A DNA stretch of 64,000 bases from Adenophora triphylla var. japonica (taxonomy: Eukaryota; Streptophyta; Magnoliopsida; Asterales; Campanulaceae): assembly GCA_022495995.1 (NCBI GenBank), contig JAFEMH010001351.1, forward strand, positions 124,001 to 188,000. Direction: 5' to 3'. This document shows positions 1 through 12,082 of this stretch, one piece after another. The notes under the pieces were generated by a model. The model did not search any database, was not told the origin of the DNA, and was given only the letters and a program-made list of their open reading frames with translations. Position 1 is the first letter of the stretch; every line of letters starts with the position of its first letter. Both the position numbers and the translations under genes were made by a program.

Positions 1-254
1 TATAATATTCACAATTTATACACTGTGGTTGGTGTAACAATGACCACGTACCTAAAAGTATTAGAGTCAACTCTACTATTGAAAAAAAGTCAACTTTATG
101 ATTTTACTGTAGCAATTTAATTTCCATAGCTTTTTATTTGATTTTATATGCTGTTTATCTTTATTACTTATCAAAATTCTCATGCTTTAGGTTTAACTCG
201 ATCCTTTCCTTTACTTATTTGGTATCAGAGCCTTTTATCTAGTAAAGATAACTA

Positions 255-258
<4 letters not shown>
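1..258 (+). other. AT-rich sequence with a tRNA-Met-type primer binding site
   Basis: No coding sequence is seen. The string TGGTATCAGAGCC at 220-232 matches the primer binding site used by many plant LTR retrotransposons (initiator tRNA-Met; established knowledge). The sequence to its left could therefore be the end of an LTR whose element was interrupted just downstream. No second LTR copy is visible in the window, so the element cannot be confirmed. Confidence 0.4.

Positions 259-322
<64 letters not shown>
259..322. repeat. (AT)32 microsatellite
   Basis: An uninterrupted AT dinucleotide run directly abuts the left LTR of element E1. A second AT run sits at the other end of E1 (12735-12786). 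E1 therefore probably inserted into an AT microsatellite, which hides its target site duplication. Confidence 0.95.
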
Positions 323-324
<2 letters not shown>

Positions 325-1111
325 ATACAGCCGAAAACTTTCGTATCAGCCCAAATTTGGTGGTAGGTTATATCCCAGGGATTGAATAGCCTGAAACAGA
401 GAAGCAAACACGTAAACTAAGCCGAGGCTTCTCTGGCGAAGGCCCTTCGGCGTGAGTGTAAGTATTCGCTTTGTGAGAGAGAGATATCAATTGACAAGAG
501 TTTAGAGTCAAAAGATAACGTACCAAAATTTGTGAATTATGGCTTGTATTTATAGGTATAGCTATGTATAATCATGTTGAATTGGATTGTTAAGGGATAA
601 GATATAAATTCTAGGAGGATTATACTTGAGGAGTCCTTATTGGACCTGAATTTGGTATGTGAGGGGGTTACAATCCTAGGGAGATTATAACTGCTCAATG
701 TCCCAATTTGAATAGGATAACGTAAACTGCACTTCTGCACTTCTGCACGTGAGCCGAGCTGGACTCGTCATACGTGGCCAGGTCGACCTACGTTGAACCA
801 AGGAAGAGATGTGAAGGAACTGGAGAAGCCCAATTCCTGGTAATTTGATAGCCAAGGAGGTCTCCTCGTCATCAAGGTAGCTCAGCTCGTCCTTGGAGGG
901 AGGTCTCCCTCGGCATTGAGCCGGGCCTTGGTGATTTCGCCTGCTAAGTCTAGGATGACCTAGGGGAATGACGAGGTGACTTGCTTCGAGGAAGGTAGGG
1001 AAGCCCATTCCCTTCCTTGTATGTGAGACTTGAGTAGATTATGTTTTGGGCCCAATCCATTTGGGCCTTGCCAGGACTAGCCCAAGTTCGTATCTCGGTT
1101 TATACTGTTCA
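323..1111 (-). repeat. E1 3' LTR (789 bp)
   Basis: It begins TGATACAGCC and ends CTGTTCA on the plus strand, giving TG...CA ends. It aligns with 12083-12734 from the start through GACGAGGTGA at about 979. The remaining 132 bp are present only here. A polypurine tract on the minus strand immediately precedes it. Confidence 0.9.
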
Positions 1112-1128
1112 GTGGCCCCCGACTTTCT
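1112..1128 (-). other. E1 polypurine tract
   Basis: The minus strand reads GTCGGGGGCCAC directly before the LTR start TGAACAG. E2 has GTTGGGGCCAC at the equivalent place (16796 onward). This conservation supports its role as the plus-strand DNA synthesis primer and fixes the LTR boundary. Confidence 0.75.
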
Positions 1129-1381
1129 AACTAGGCTTATGCCGAGGAGGAAGTGAGCTCTACCTCGGCTTAAGAGAATACGAACAGGCCTCACGTGGTA
1201 GGTGTCGCTTCAATATCCATATTGTTTCAATATCCACCGGTTAAATAGTACAATGATGGGGCATGGTCCACGGCGTCTGACATGTCTTGGGAACCCACTA
1301 CTGCATTTAATGTGATGAGAGAGGACGACGTCTGACCCATTATGACCCATTTTAATTCCGAATCTGACCCGTATTTGAGGG

Positions 1382-1389
1382 TATAAAAG
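1382..1389 (+). promoter_or_regulatory. TATA box of the E1 antisense gene
   Basis: TATAAAAG lies about 270 bp inside the element from the LTR edge and points toward the plus-strand gene. E2 has TATAAATA at 17072-17079 at the same relative place. Both are followed by an untranslated leader and a GT donor (1546 here, 17212 in E2). The promoter role is inferred. Confidence 0.6.
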
Positions 1390-1719
1390 CTAAACCCCTT
1401 TTCAATTCCAATCTTTTATCACCCTTTGCATTTGAGAGCGAAATAGCAAGATTCAAAATCCGTTTCGTGTTCTTGAATTCGAGTGCCCAGATTCTCACAA
1501 ACATTTGATTTTTCAGTTCATTTTCATCAATCTTCAACTAAAAAGGTATAGTTTCTTCACTAATCTTTAATTTTCTCTGTTCTCTGTACTTTCTTAAAAA
1601 ATTTCTGGGTTTTGTTTGGTTGGTTCTTGACAAACCGCCATTGATGAAGGCTTGAAGCTTTTCTTGAGTTTTTGATATTGACCCCTTTCTTGAACCTTCT
1701 AGTCCTTTCATCCCACTTT

Positions 1720-4700
1720 AGAAATGGCCTATTCTTGGCAATATACCCCAGTGTTATCCATGGCTATCATAAGGGAAATCTTAGGGTTTATCGAAGGGAC
1801 AATGGGCTATGGATGTTGGTGCCTTTGTTGGAAATTGGTGAGATGTTGACAAGGTACGGATGCCCAAGAGAAGACCTTCATTATCCCAGTAGGTATAGGA
1901 TCGACCGAGTTGATACAGGATCCCAAAACATTGTAGTATTCCATAGATGGGTCGAGATTATTGACCACATTATTCTATTTTACCTGACGTCGGACCATCT
2001 AGACCGTCCTCCCTTGTTCGGTAAGTCTCCCTCCTCGGCCTTAGTATATATGATGAGGAGGGGTAATCTTTCTCTTCCCCGTCCTTCCTATGCCTTGGAA
2101 GATTTTACTGATATTCGTTTCCTTGGTTTTATGCAGATATGATGAAAAGAGGAAGTGGAGCCAATACGAGTGGTCCCTCGACGTCGACCACTATAGTAAA
2201 TGTGCTTGTTGTGGGAGAACAAGTTAAAGGTCGAGGGTGATCTGGTCGAGGGATATTTGGCTGAGGTAGGGTTTATGTTCCTAGGCCCAGACCAGTTAAG
2301 GCCGGTGAGCCGATGTTAGAAGAGCTTTACTCGAAATACGGAGTGCCGAGGGAGGAGTACAAACTAAGTTATTTCCCTCGTACATCGTTTGAAATCGAGG
2401 AGGAGGAGGCTCAATTTTATTATAGCCTAAACCATGTTCATTTTTTCTTCAAATAATTCCAGCTAGGACTTTGTTTGCCCTTAGATCCATTTATCAATGA
2501 GTTCCTTGGAGATATGCAGCCCGTCCCGGCTATGATAGGAGCTAATTTAGTTAGGTTCCTTGTGGGTTTCATTGTCTTATGTCGTAGTTTAGGGTTTGAG
2601 CCTACCCAATCAGCCTTCCACCATTTTTTCACCGTAGTGTACATCAAGGACTCTAAGCTCGTAGTGATAATGAGTGACCCCAAGAAACCCAAAATAATCC
2701 TTCCCATGTCTAGTAAGGTGGCTGGTTGGGATACTCATGTCATTAGAGTTGAGAGCCGACAAGGCTGGGAGTTTGCTGCTCCCTCGGAGCTTCCTGTTGC
2801 GCCTAAGGCCGTAAGGAGAGCTGAGTGGACCAAGGCCTTGATAGATCGGTTAATTGAATTTGCCGAGGTAGGCCTCCTAGATTGGTCGGCGTTGGAGACG
2901 GACGACCGTTATTACATTCAGGCCGAGATCCTGCCAGGGCCCAGAGACGGGTTAATGCCCCTCGTCCCCGTCCCTGGGGGAATAAATTTCTCAATTGGAG
3001 GATTCATCCCGACCTGGTCTTCCATTCTCAATGTTATCGGTGCAAGCTCGATCCCAAGGATCACTGTCTGAGGGAGGACGACGTTGTTGGCTGTAATTAT
3101 TCATCCTTCCTCATATTTCATGCTTGTACAAATTTTCTTGCTACTTATCCAAGCTTTATTGTCTAATTGTTTCTTCTTCGTTGATACAGATCTGACAGCC
3201 GAGCAGGAAGAAGAAATGTCTTCAAGAAGTTTAGATCCCCTTACTCTGGCCAAAGCGAAGAGAAGGGCCTCTCGCTCCTCGGCTATACATAACAGGCAGG
3301 ATGAGGCCACCCGTCGCTAAGTAATTTTGGCTAGAAAGGAGGCGATCGCCGTTCCATTCAAGCCGACCGGGGAGGAAATTGACGAAGAGTCCCAAGAAGG
3401 GCATGAGAATCAACTGGTAGAGGGGCATATCCCCCAAGTTACAACTGTTCAGGCCGAGGAGAGACAGGTCGACAACCTGCTGCCGAGGAGACGGACCTTG
3501 TACATAGGTCATCGGGCCAAAAACGGACACCTTCTAGTTCTGCCGAGGAGGAACCCTCCTCGAAGAGGGCTACCAATGCCTCCTCATCCCAAGTACTTAC
3601 CCCTCATACTATAAAAAATTATCAAGAGGTCAAGCAGCTGGCCAAGCAACTTGGTCTCCAGCCAACCCTAGAAGGCCTAGATGTGCTAGCCCGGGAGGGT
3701 CCACAGGTTAGGCTAGGCCGAGCTGTGTTCCAACGGGCTATGGACGAGGAGCTACTTGATCGATTGATCAAGGCAAAGCCCAGCAAGTAAAACATGGCCA
3801 ACAGGAAGGGCCTTATCCTCAGCGAGGTAATTTCTTCATCATTTCCTCCGCGTACTCTTTACTTTTTGTATTTCGCTAACGTTGCTTCTATGTTGTAGCT
3901 TGCCACCATGGTCGCCTATGAAAATATTCATAATAAGGCTGTCGATGACCAAATCTTGAAGCTTAAGGCAAGGATTGGAAAGGGTAAGGCTGACGTGGAT
4001 GCAGCTTCCTCCCTTTTAAAATCGATGAGGGAAGAGCTGGAGGCTGAGAGAGCGGCCCAAGCTAAGGCCGAGCAAGTGGCCGAGGAGGCCAGGGTCCGAG
4101 CTGAGGAGGCAGCCCAGCTGAGGGAGACCCTCAAGCTCAAGGAAACTGAGCTGGCCGAGCTGGAGAAGCACAAGGCTGAGGCAGTGAAGGAGGTTGAGAT
4201 GGCTGTTGCTGGTCGGCTAGAATTGGAGGCAAGCATTCCTTCCAAGGAAGTGAATGTTATTGCCCGGTTCAAAGCTAGCCCAGCCTTTGCTGATGCTGTT
4301 GACGAGAAGACCGCCACCATGTTTAAGGATGTCTATATGCACTTGGCCAGAAGGCTTATGGCAAACACGTCACACGGCCTGAATATGGCATCCATTGCTC
4401 GGTTCATATGCCAAGACGGATACGATTAGGCAGCTCGGTCTCTCCACAACGTGGTCCCTTATTCTGAAAGTGCACTGAAGGTAATTGCCAAGCAGGATGC
4501 TCAGGCCGGCCATAAAACTTGGGTTCCTCCTTCCATCGATCCAAATAATATCAACGTCTTAATAGAGAAGATTGAGGATGAGATGGATGTTGAGATCGAG
4601 GGGATGAATGCTAAGGAGCCAGTCAACGAGGAGGCTCAAGTTGACGCTCAGACTCAGCATGTCAACACTTCTTCCCCTGATGCCAAGATGCGAGCCGATG

Positions 4701-4750
4701 CCGAGATGCGAGCTCTCTTCGAGGAGCCTTTTGAGCGAGAGCGTACTTAG
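1720..4750 (+). pseudogene. E1 antisense gene: plant transposon protein with Transposase_28-like domain and coiled-coil C-terminus
   Basis: This gene runs opposite to gag-pol of E1. Inferred coding blocks are about 1720-2020, 2136-3071, 3190-3826 and 3899-4750. The splice signals are a GTAAGT donor at 2021 with a TTTTATGCAG acceptor ending at 2135, an acceptor ending at 3189 (TTGATACAG), and an intron at 3827-3898. The middle part contains LPLDPFINEFLG followed by a hydrophobic GFIVLC helix and a PTQSAF..FF segment. This resembles the plant family called putative gypsy-type transposon (Pfam Transposase_28, recalled). The last exon is Ala/Glu/Lys-rich and predicted coiled coil. Stops occur near 2238 and at 4427-4429 (in-frame TAG, after which the frame continues to 4750). 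Antisense extra ORFs are known in some Tat elements such as maize Grande; their function is unknown. Confidence 0.75.
3827..3898 (+). other. Intron of the E1 antisense gene
   Basis: The donor follows GCGAG and begins GTAATTTC. The acceptor is TTCTATGTTGTAG, and the next exon opens with codons before ACCATGGTC. In E2 the corresponding intron is 19600-19696, again after GCGAG and before ACCATGGTC. The same position in two diverged elements makes this the best supported intron in the window. Confidence 0.75.
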
Positions 4751-5579
4751 AATTTTTTCTTTTGGTTTTCATGTAATAGAATATGGCCACTGTAATTCAA
4801 TGTTTTTATCAATGAAATGTCCCTTTCTTTTGTCTTTTCATGATGTTTCTTTATTGCTTTGATATATGAACTGCCTTGTCCGAATATACGTGTATAACTT
4901 TGGGGGAAGCTGAGGAAGGGCTCCTCGTACTTCACTTTTGATTGTCTAAAACGAGGAGGATAGCTTGGTTTTAGACACTAGACAATTTTGCCAGTTTGGG
5001 TCATTAGGCCGAGGAGGGTTCCTCGGCTTGATTGTTCGATTCTTCTTTTTCATCTCTCTATGATGAGGAAGATGACTCGTACATAGATCTAGGATGGTTC
5101 TGCCGGTAGTTGTTAGGCCGAGGTGTTTCCTCGGTAAGAAGTTAGGCTTGCCCTTCTTTTTCATCTCCTTATGTCGAGGAAGGTGACTCGCACATAGGTT
5201 TTCGATGTGTATTGCCAGTGAAGTCATTTAGGCCGAGGTGTTTCCTCGGCAAGACATTTGGCTTGCCCTTTTTTTCATCTTCTTATGCCGAGAAAGGTGA
5301 CTCGTATATAGGTTTTAGATGTAGATGGTCTCACCTATCCATGATGAGGAGTAACTCGCTCGGCCATAGGTCTTGGGTGATTCATGGTGGGAGCTTGTCC
5401 CTTTGAAGGCCGAGGAAGGTGCTCCTCGTCTTCCAGTGTTGTCTTGATAGTTGCTTTGCATGCTGAAGAAGTAAATTTCATTAACTGAACTGATTACATC
5501 AAACTGTAATCCTATCTTGGTAGAAAAGTAAAAGACTAATATCGACTAATCTATTACATAAAGACAGACTAAAACTAAT
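4751..5579. repeat. E1 spacer with imperfect tandem repeats (about 110-120 bp unit)
   Basis: No coding sequence is seen between the antisense gene and the integrase end. From about 4995 to 5330 three related units each carry GCCGAGG.G.TTCCTCGG (a short hairpin), a TTTTTCATCTC.TTATG stretch, and a GACTCGTACATAGGTTT-like stretch. Tandem repeats in the non-coding 3' region are typical of Tat-type elements. Confidence 0.75.
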
Positions 5580-7318
5580 GATAGTACTTCCGTAGATTTT
5601 CAGAGTGCCACGGATGCTTGAGCTCTTTCCCATCCTTGGTTTTTAATCTGTAAGTCCCTTCTCGAATGACTTGAGTTATGATGTAGGGACCTTCCCAGCT
5701 TGGGGAGAGCTTGTTTTGTTCAGCCTTTCGGCCAGTAGCTTCAATCTTTCTAAGTATCTAGTCGCCCACTTGGAATACTCTTCTGTTTCCCTTTTGTCAT
5801 GATATGCCTTGGTCCTTTGTTTATAATTCACCATTCTCATCTGAGCAGCTAGTCTTTTTTCATCTATTAGGTCTAGGTCTAGGAGCCTATTGACCTTGTT
5901 GACTTTCTCATCGTAGTTGGAATTTCTTGTAGTAGGGATGGCCATTTCAGTCAGTGTCATAGCCTCAGAACGGAAGGTTAATGCGAATGGGGTTTCCCCG
6001 GTTGGCCCTCAGGTGGTTATGCGAATAGCCCATAAGGCTAAGGGAAGTTCGTCCAACCATCTACCATCACTTCCTTCCAGGTTCTTAGTTAGGGATGTAT
6101 GTACCAATTTGTTGGCTGCCTCTACTTGTTCGTTACCTTGGGGTCTGCTTACAGATGATTTGATGTGACGAACTCCTACTCAGCTGTGAATGTCGTAGAG
6201 AATTGGAGACCATGATCTAAAATGATGGTGTGTGGGACCCCAAAGCGACACCAGATGTGGTCATGGACGAAGTTGATAGCGTTTTCCTCAGTTATCTTGG
6301 CTAAGGCCTTCGCTTCAATCCATTTTGGGAAGTAGTTGACTGCTACTATCACATATTTGGAATTACCTCGGGCGGGAGGGAAGGGTCTGATGATGTCGAT
6401 CCCCCACATATCAAATGGACACCTAGGTATTCTAAGAGTTTGCTCGACTGTTGGGAGTCTAGGAATGTCAGAATATCTTTGGCACTTATCACATTCTCTT
6501 ATGTAGGCTTGCGCGTCCTCCCTCAGGTTTGGCCAATAGTAACCTAGTGTGATGATTTTATCAACTAGGGTTCTGGCCCCTGGGTGTTCGCTGCAAATGC
6601 CTTCATGGACTTCGGCCAAGAGATTCTCTATTTCCTTAAGATAGTCACACCTCAGTAGGGGCTTAGTGAAGGATCTTCTGTAGAGGACTATGTTCATTGC
6701 ATTGAACCTTACTGATTTTTTCTTGACAAGCTTAGCATGTGCTTCATCTTCTGGGAGTTGGCTCTTCTCGATGTAGTCCATGTAATCATCTATCCAACAT
6801 CTCTCCTCTCCATCTAGGAGCATTATTTGTAACCTCTCATAGGCGGGTTCTTCAGCAAAGACTACGTATGGTTTAGAGTTGGACTCGGTCACATCCATAG
6901 TTGCTAATTTAGATAGAACATCCACTATTTGATTGTCTTCCCTGCCTATCTGACTGATTTCGAAGAACTCCAGCTTCTTTGTCATATCTAGGACCAGGTC
7001 CCTATACTTAGTAAGTATAGGATTTTGTGTGCTATACTCTCCCTTCACTTGCTTGACTACGAGCTGGGAGTCACAGAAAGCAGCAACTTTGGTTGCTCCA
7101 TAAAAGAAAGCCAACTCGATGCCAAATATCAGAGCTTCGTACTCGGCCTGGTTGTTGGAGGCAGGGAACTTGAACCTGATGATGTCTTGGATGGTGTGCT
7201 CTCCCTCAGGACTTGCTAGCACAACTCCAGCTCCGCTTCTCTCCTTTGCTGAGCCATCAGTATATACGACCCAACAGTTGGATGGGAGCTCGATGGTTAA
7301 TTCTTCTCCCTCCGGCAT
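5577..7318 (-). pseudogene. E1 pol, archaeal-type RNase H and integrase
   Basis: The frame from 7318 to 6176 starts with a second RNase H (VVYTDGSAKERSGAG, then NNQAEYEALIFG, FCDSQLVV and REDNQIVDVLSKLA), which carries the D-E-D-D catalytic pattern. An integrase zinc-binding region follows (EVHEGICSEHPGARTLVDK...CDKCQRY), then the catalytic core with WGIDIIRPF and LDHGLQF. The core usually has a DNG at the second Asp and here has DHG. The frame stops at 6176-6178, before the catalytic Glu region is clean. The C-terminal part resumes at about 5960-5577 with a GPY-type motif (WEGPY) and ends in LKHPWH. The enzyme would insert element cDNA; this copy is broken. Confidence 0.9.
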
Positions 7319-8950
7319 TTTACGCTTGCGAAGGTGGGGTCATGCTCACCCATGAAGGCAGTTTCGATCATGAAATCAACTAGAGGCTGTGCTATGAGAG
7401 TCTTTCTTGGTTGGTACGTGATATCAAACTCTATAAGAGAAATAGACCAATTGAGGAGACATCCGAAGCTATCCAACTTATATAGGATTCTCTTCAAGAG
7501 TTCATTTGTATACACAGTGATGGGATGTGAAGAAAAGTAGGCACGTAGCTTCCTCGATGCAATTACTAGAGCGTACGCTACCTTTTCCGCATTGAAATAT
7601 CTACTCTCCACATCCGACAATGCCTTGGAGACATAGTAGACTGGTTTCTGAGTACCTTCATCATTCCGGACTAGTACCGCTGCTACTGCGTGGTCCGTGG
7701 CGGCTAGGAAGACATATAGCATCTCGCCAGTAATCGGACTGCTCAACAAGGGAGGGGATCCCAAGTACTCCTTCAACTGGCGGAATGATTCTGTACATTC
7801 AGGAGTCCAGGAGAAGCTCTTGGCCCCCTTCAAGACCTTGAAGAAAGGCAGCAATTTTTCAGCGGACTTGGCAATGAATCTCCCAAGAGCCGCTATTCTT
7901 CCATTCAATCTCTGAACCTCCTTGATGTTGGTAGGTTCCTTCATGTCGATCAGGGCTTTGATTTTTTCAGGGTTCGCCTCGATTCCCCTCTGAGATACCA
8001 TGAAGCCCAATAATTTTCCGGCACTCACCCCGAATACACATTTACTTGGATTTAGCTTCATGTTATTGGCTCGAAGATTGTTAATGGTTTCTTCCAAGTC
8101 AGGGGCGTGACTGCCATCTTTGGTCTTTATGACCATGTCATCAATATAGGCTTCCATGTTACGGCCTATTTGTTCCCCAAAAACTTCATTGACCATGCGT
8201 TGGTAAGTTGTGCCCGCATTTTTAAGCCCAAAGGGCATCATGATGTAACAATAATTGCCCCCAGACGTTTAAAAGGAAGTCTTCTCAATATCTTCCTCAG
8301 CTATTTTTATCTGATGATAGCCTGAATAGGCATCTAGGAAGCTAATAGTTCGGTGTCCGGCTATGGAGTCCACCAATTTGTCAATTCTGGGGAGAGGGTA
8401 ACTGTCCTTCGGGCAGGCTTTGTTGAGATCTGTGAAATCCACGAACATTCGCCACTTTCCATTCTGTTTCTTGACCATCACCACGTTGGCCAACAAAATG
8501 GGGTATTTCACTTTCCTTATGATTTCGGCGCTTAGTAATTTTTGCACCTCCTCCTTGATAGCTTCCTCCTTGTCATTTGCAAAGATCCTCCTAGTTTGCT
8601 TGATAGTTTTAGCAGACGGATCAACTTCCAAGCTGTGGAGAGCCACTTCTTCTTTAATTCCTCTCATATCTTGACTCTCCAGGCAAAAACATATAGGTTA
8701 CTTTTTAGAAGGGTGATGATTTCTTCCCTTTCTTCCTGGAGAGCTGGCCCCCGAGTTTGATTTTTTGTTCTTGGTAGTCAGGATTGATGATAACTTCTTC
8801 TATCTCATCTACGGGTTCCATTTCTAGACCATCACGAAATTCCAGAGATTCGATGATTATTTCTCTAAGTCTCCTACCTTCGTCACCATTCATGTCAAGG
8901 CCTTCCTCCTCCATCAGTTCTTCTACGTCGGGAAAGTCAACTATTCTCAA
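7297..8950 (-). pseudogene. E1 pol, reverse transcriptase and first RNase H
   Basis: Two frames carry a Ty3-type reverse transcriptase. At 8667-8269 the fingers and palm are seen (VVMVKKQNGKWRMFVDFTDL, CPKDSYPLPRIDKLVDS, FLDAYSGYHQI). A frameshift near 8245-8268 separates this from 8241-7297, which has MMPFGLKNAGTTYQRMVN, the catalytic YIDDM, and a connection plus RT-type RNase H (SKALSDVESRYFNAEK). The catalytic residues of this first RNase H are diverged, as usual in Tat elements with a second RNase H. It overlaps the next frame by about 20 bp. Confidence 0.92.
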
Positions 8951-9253
8951 GTCAGGGTTGGCCCCCGAGTTCTGGCCGCTGACGAAAACAGGATATGTCT
9001 TCGGGACGGACGGAACATTGTTATTGTTATCTTCAGTTTCTAGTACCATGTGTTCCTCATCCTCTACTTTGATAATTAGGCTCATCCTAGAGCTGGTGTG
9101 GGTAGTTTTTATAGACTTAGAGATTTTCATATTGACCTCCGATGTATTTATCTCCACCCGTTGAGATGTCTTTCTGCTCTTGACGACATGCTTCAAGAAT
9201 TCCTTGGAGGTCGCTCTCACACATCCAATTCCAGCACGAGTAGGAAATTTGAC

Positions 9254-9640
9254 TCATTGGTGAGGAAGGGAAGCGACCAATCCAAGTTTTGTTTGACTTG
9301 AAATGCCTAAGATGGCATGGTAGTCACTAGTTAGATCCATGACCACGAAAGTGACTATGGCCTCAGTTCGGAAGGGATGTTTACCAACTTCCAGCTGTAG
9401 ATCAATAGTTCCTTTGGCACCGACCTTGTGGTTGGTGAAACCCTCTAGTCTTCCATGGTAAGGTTCCAAAATGCTATCTTTCAAGCCCATCATCTGGAAG
9501 GTGGAGTAATAAAGAATATCCCGAGAGGCCCCATGTCAATGAGGAGTCTCTCGAACTCACAGTTGTCAATTCTCCCTTTTATCACCAAGGGCTGCTCGCG
9601 GGCTGCGCAGCTTCCATCCAGCTCATTGGGAGAGAAGCTA
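9254..9640 (-). pseudogene. E1 aspartic protease (frameshifted)
   Basis: The minus strand encodes LLIDMGPLGIFF where the family has the LxDTGS/A active site, so the catalytic Thr is replaced by Met. A frameshift near 9500 follows. The rest, at 9493-9254, has the flap and C-terminal pattern (GFTNHKVGAKGTIDLQLEVG, then DLTSDYHAILG). A retroviral-type protease that matures Gag-Pol is inferred, inactive here. A spacer frame at 9220-8705 joins it to RT. Confidence 0.8.
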
Positions 9641-9663
9641 ATGACATCTTCTGCCTTGTGAAC

Positions 9664-11710
9664 CTAAGCGGGGACATGATAGACTTCGCTTAACTCATGA
9701 ATTTGGTCCCTCAGTTTTCTCGTGGAGACTGTCTCTTCTCTGATTACGTGCAGTTTGGCCCTATGAGGCCTTGGCTCCATGTCATCATCCTTATCATCGT
9801 CTTCATCATCGTCCTCCTTCCTTTTTCTCTTGCCATCTTTTTTCATGACATAATGATCAAGTTTGCCCTCATCAACACCCACCTTTGGATCATCCTTTTA
9901 AGGGCGATGCAGTTCTCAGTGTTGTGACCATGGTCCTTGTGGAAATAACAGTATTTTGAAGGGTCACATGGGTACTTTGGTTTGTCATTGAGTGGATGAG
10001 GAGCTGGAAGATTCACCAATTGCATGATTTCTGTGATAGGCTTGGTGAGGGGGTGAAGATCTTAGCCTTTTCAGTACACATGTACTATTCTTCCCTTTGT
10101 AGCTGTTTCCATTAGAAGCATGGTGAGTTCCAGCTGCTTCTGTTTCTGTCTTGTCTGAACTCTTTTTGCTTTTCTCCTCCGCCATGGCGATTGCATAAGC
10201 CACGTTGTATAAGTCAGACTTGGACTTTGGCTTTCTGGCGGAGAGTTCACATATAAGCTGTCTGGATCTCAATCCCAAATTGAAGCAGACAATCACTTCC
10301 CTGTCAGTGAGGCTTTCATCTACTTAGTCTGCCATAGCTCGGAATTTGTTATAGTAGCTCAGCGTGATTTCATTCTTTCCTTGCTCGATGTTAGCAAGGT
10401 AAGTCAACCTTTTCTTCTTCTTCCCTGTCGTGGCAAAGAGATCTAGGAACACCCTCCTCATATTCCTCCAGCTCTCAATGCTTCCCTTTTTCAGCTCACG
10501 AAACCAAGTCAAGGTTGTTCCAAAGAAGGTACTCACAAAGGCTTTGCAGAGAATGCCATCTGCCTTGGTGAGGAGGGCCATAGTAGATTCAAAGCTTTTC
10601 ACATGGTCCCGGGTGTCGGTGGTTCCCTCATACTTGTCGAAACTTGGGACCTTGAAGGCAGGATTGGGAGGTAGATCATTAGTTTTCTGGGAGAAAGGAC
10701 GGGTTGCACTAGTGTCATCTTCTTCCTCGTCCTTCTTTCCCATTTCCATCTCATCAAGTCTCTTTTTCAAGAGCAACAGCTCTTTGGCATCGATCCCATT
10801 TTCAGAGCTGAAATGAGAGCTTCGGTGAGAACTTCGGTGGGACCTTTCTCTTGGGTGACCATTCATCCTGCTATGCTCCTCGTCTTCCTGGTGGTTCTCT
10901 TCTCATCTAGAGGGTGTTTTTTCTTTCTTCGGCTCCCCTTGAGGGAGCATTCTGTAAGGACGAGGGCTCCTCGGCCCAAGAAGGTTTCTGGGACGAGGAG
11001 GACTTTTATGCCGTGGGTGATGGTTATAACGAGGAGAAATGTTACGACGAGGAGGGGAGAAACGTCTAGCCTGACTGAGCCTTGCTCGTAAGTCAGTTGA
11101 GTTAACCTCTTGCTCCCTCTGAGTGTTCATGTGGCTTCTCAGGTCTACCACCACATTCCTCTGGTTTTCATGGTTGTTTGACCGAGGACGAGGAGGCTCA
11201 TCTCAAAGGTTTTGCTTAGATCATACAGTAGGCTCATGATGAGGGGGATTTTGGCCACGAGGAGGACTCCTCTGACTATCACGCCTGTCACCCTGAGTTT
11301 CCCTTCCACGAGAATCTTATGTCTTCGTAGGCATGATGAACCCGACCAATGAGTTTTCTGGGTCCAACTGCAACAGAGCATTCTGAGTTTCATAAATTTG
11401 TTGCAATGTCTCTATCTGCTGGTGTAAGAGTGTACGACGATCAATTGGTTGGGTGGAGTTCTCAGCTCTTCCTTTGTCAACGTTCCTCGTCGTCTGTCTG
11501 CTCGTCGTTCTCTTTCCTCGTTGACGACGAGGACGATTGGCAACGACCACCTCGGCAGCTTGCTGAGTTCAAGGACGAAGAGTCATGCCGAGGGGAGGAG
11601 GCCCGTCGATCTGAGGTGGAGAGGCAGCAACACTCCATTAGTGAGAGGAAGACCAGTCGTCCCATTACGAGGGATGTCTTCAACATGGATCCTCTCATCA
11701 TTGGTAACAC
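9664..11710 (-). pseudogene. E1 gag (frameshifted)
   Basis: Several minus-strand frames together form a Tat-type gag. The clearest piece, 10866-10324, matches the retrotransposon gag core (FKVPSFDKYEGTTDTRDHVK, LTWFRELKKGSIESW, LSYYNKFRAMAD). Further on, 10025-9843 carries the zinc knuckle CYFHKDHGHNTENC. An acidic-basic tail (9882-9664) follows with KKDGKRKRKEDDDEDDDKDD. The N-terminal region (11710-10870) is rich in Arg, Ser and Pro. Frameshifts and stops occur at 10324, about 9985 and 11145-11320. Gag would form the particle that packages element RNA. Confidence 0.88.
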
Positions 11711-12061
11711 TAGCAGTGCGATCTTCCATTGGAATCAGTATTGTAGCTCAAATAGAATTCTTAGGACAATCAAAACCCAAATAGAATTTTTAGACGGCCC
11801 AAATTTCCAAGGGAACAGCTTTTCCGGCCAAATAGCAATTTTCCGGCCAAAATAGAACAGATTTCAAACGTCAAAACAGAATTTTTTCGGCCAAAATAGA
11901 ACAGATTTCAAGCGAAACAGGCTTTTTCCGGTCAAAAAATAATTTTTTCAGCCGAAATAGAGTAGATTTCGAGCGGAACAAGACTTTTGCCGGTCAAAAC
12001 AAAAATTTTTCGTCCAAAATAGAACAGATTTCAAGCTTATTCAATGGGTATTCGAATCGTT

Positions 12062-12082
12062 TCCCGGCAATGGAACCAAACT
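12062..12082 (-). other. E1 primer binding site
   Basis: The minus strand reads TTGGTTCCATTGCCGGGAAA just inside the 5' LTR. E2 and E3 have closely similar strings at the same place. The core resembles the complement of the tRNA-Asp 3' end with a few mismatches; the tRNA identity is from memory and uncertain. Confidence 0.7.

Noticed and set aside
3928..4320. 130-codon minus-strand ORF
   Set aside because: It is the shadow of the coiled-coil exon of the antisense gene. Ser/Ala-rich composition is the complement of Glu/Ala-rich codons.
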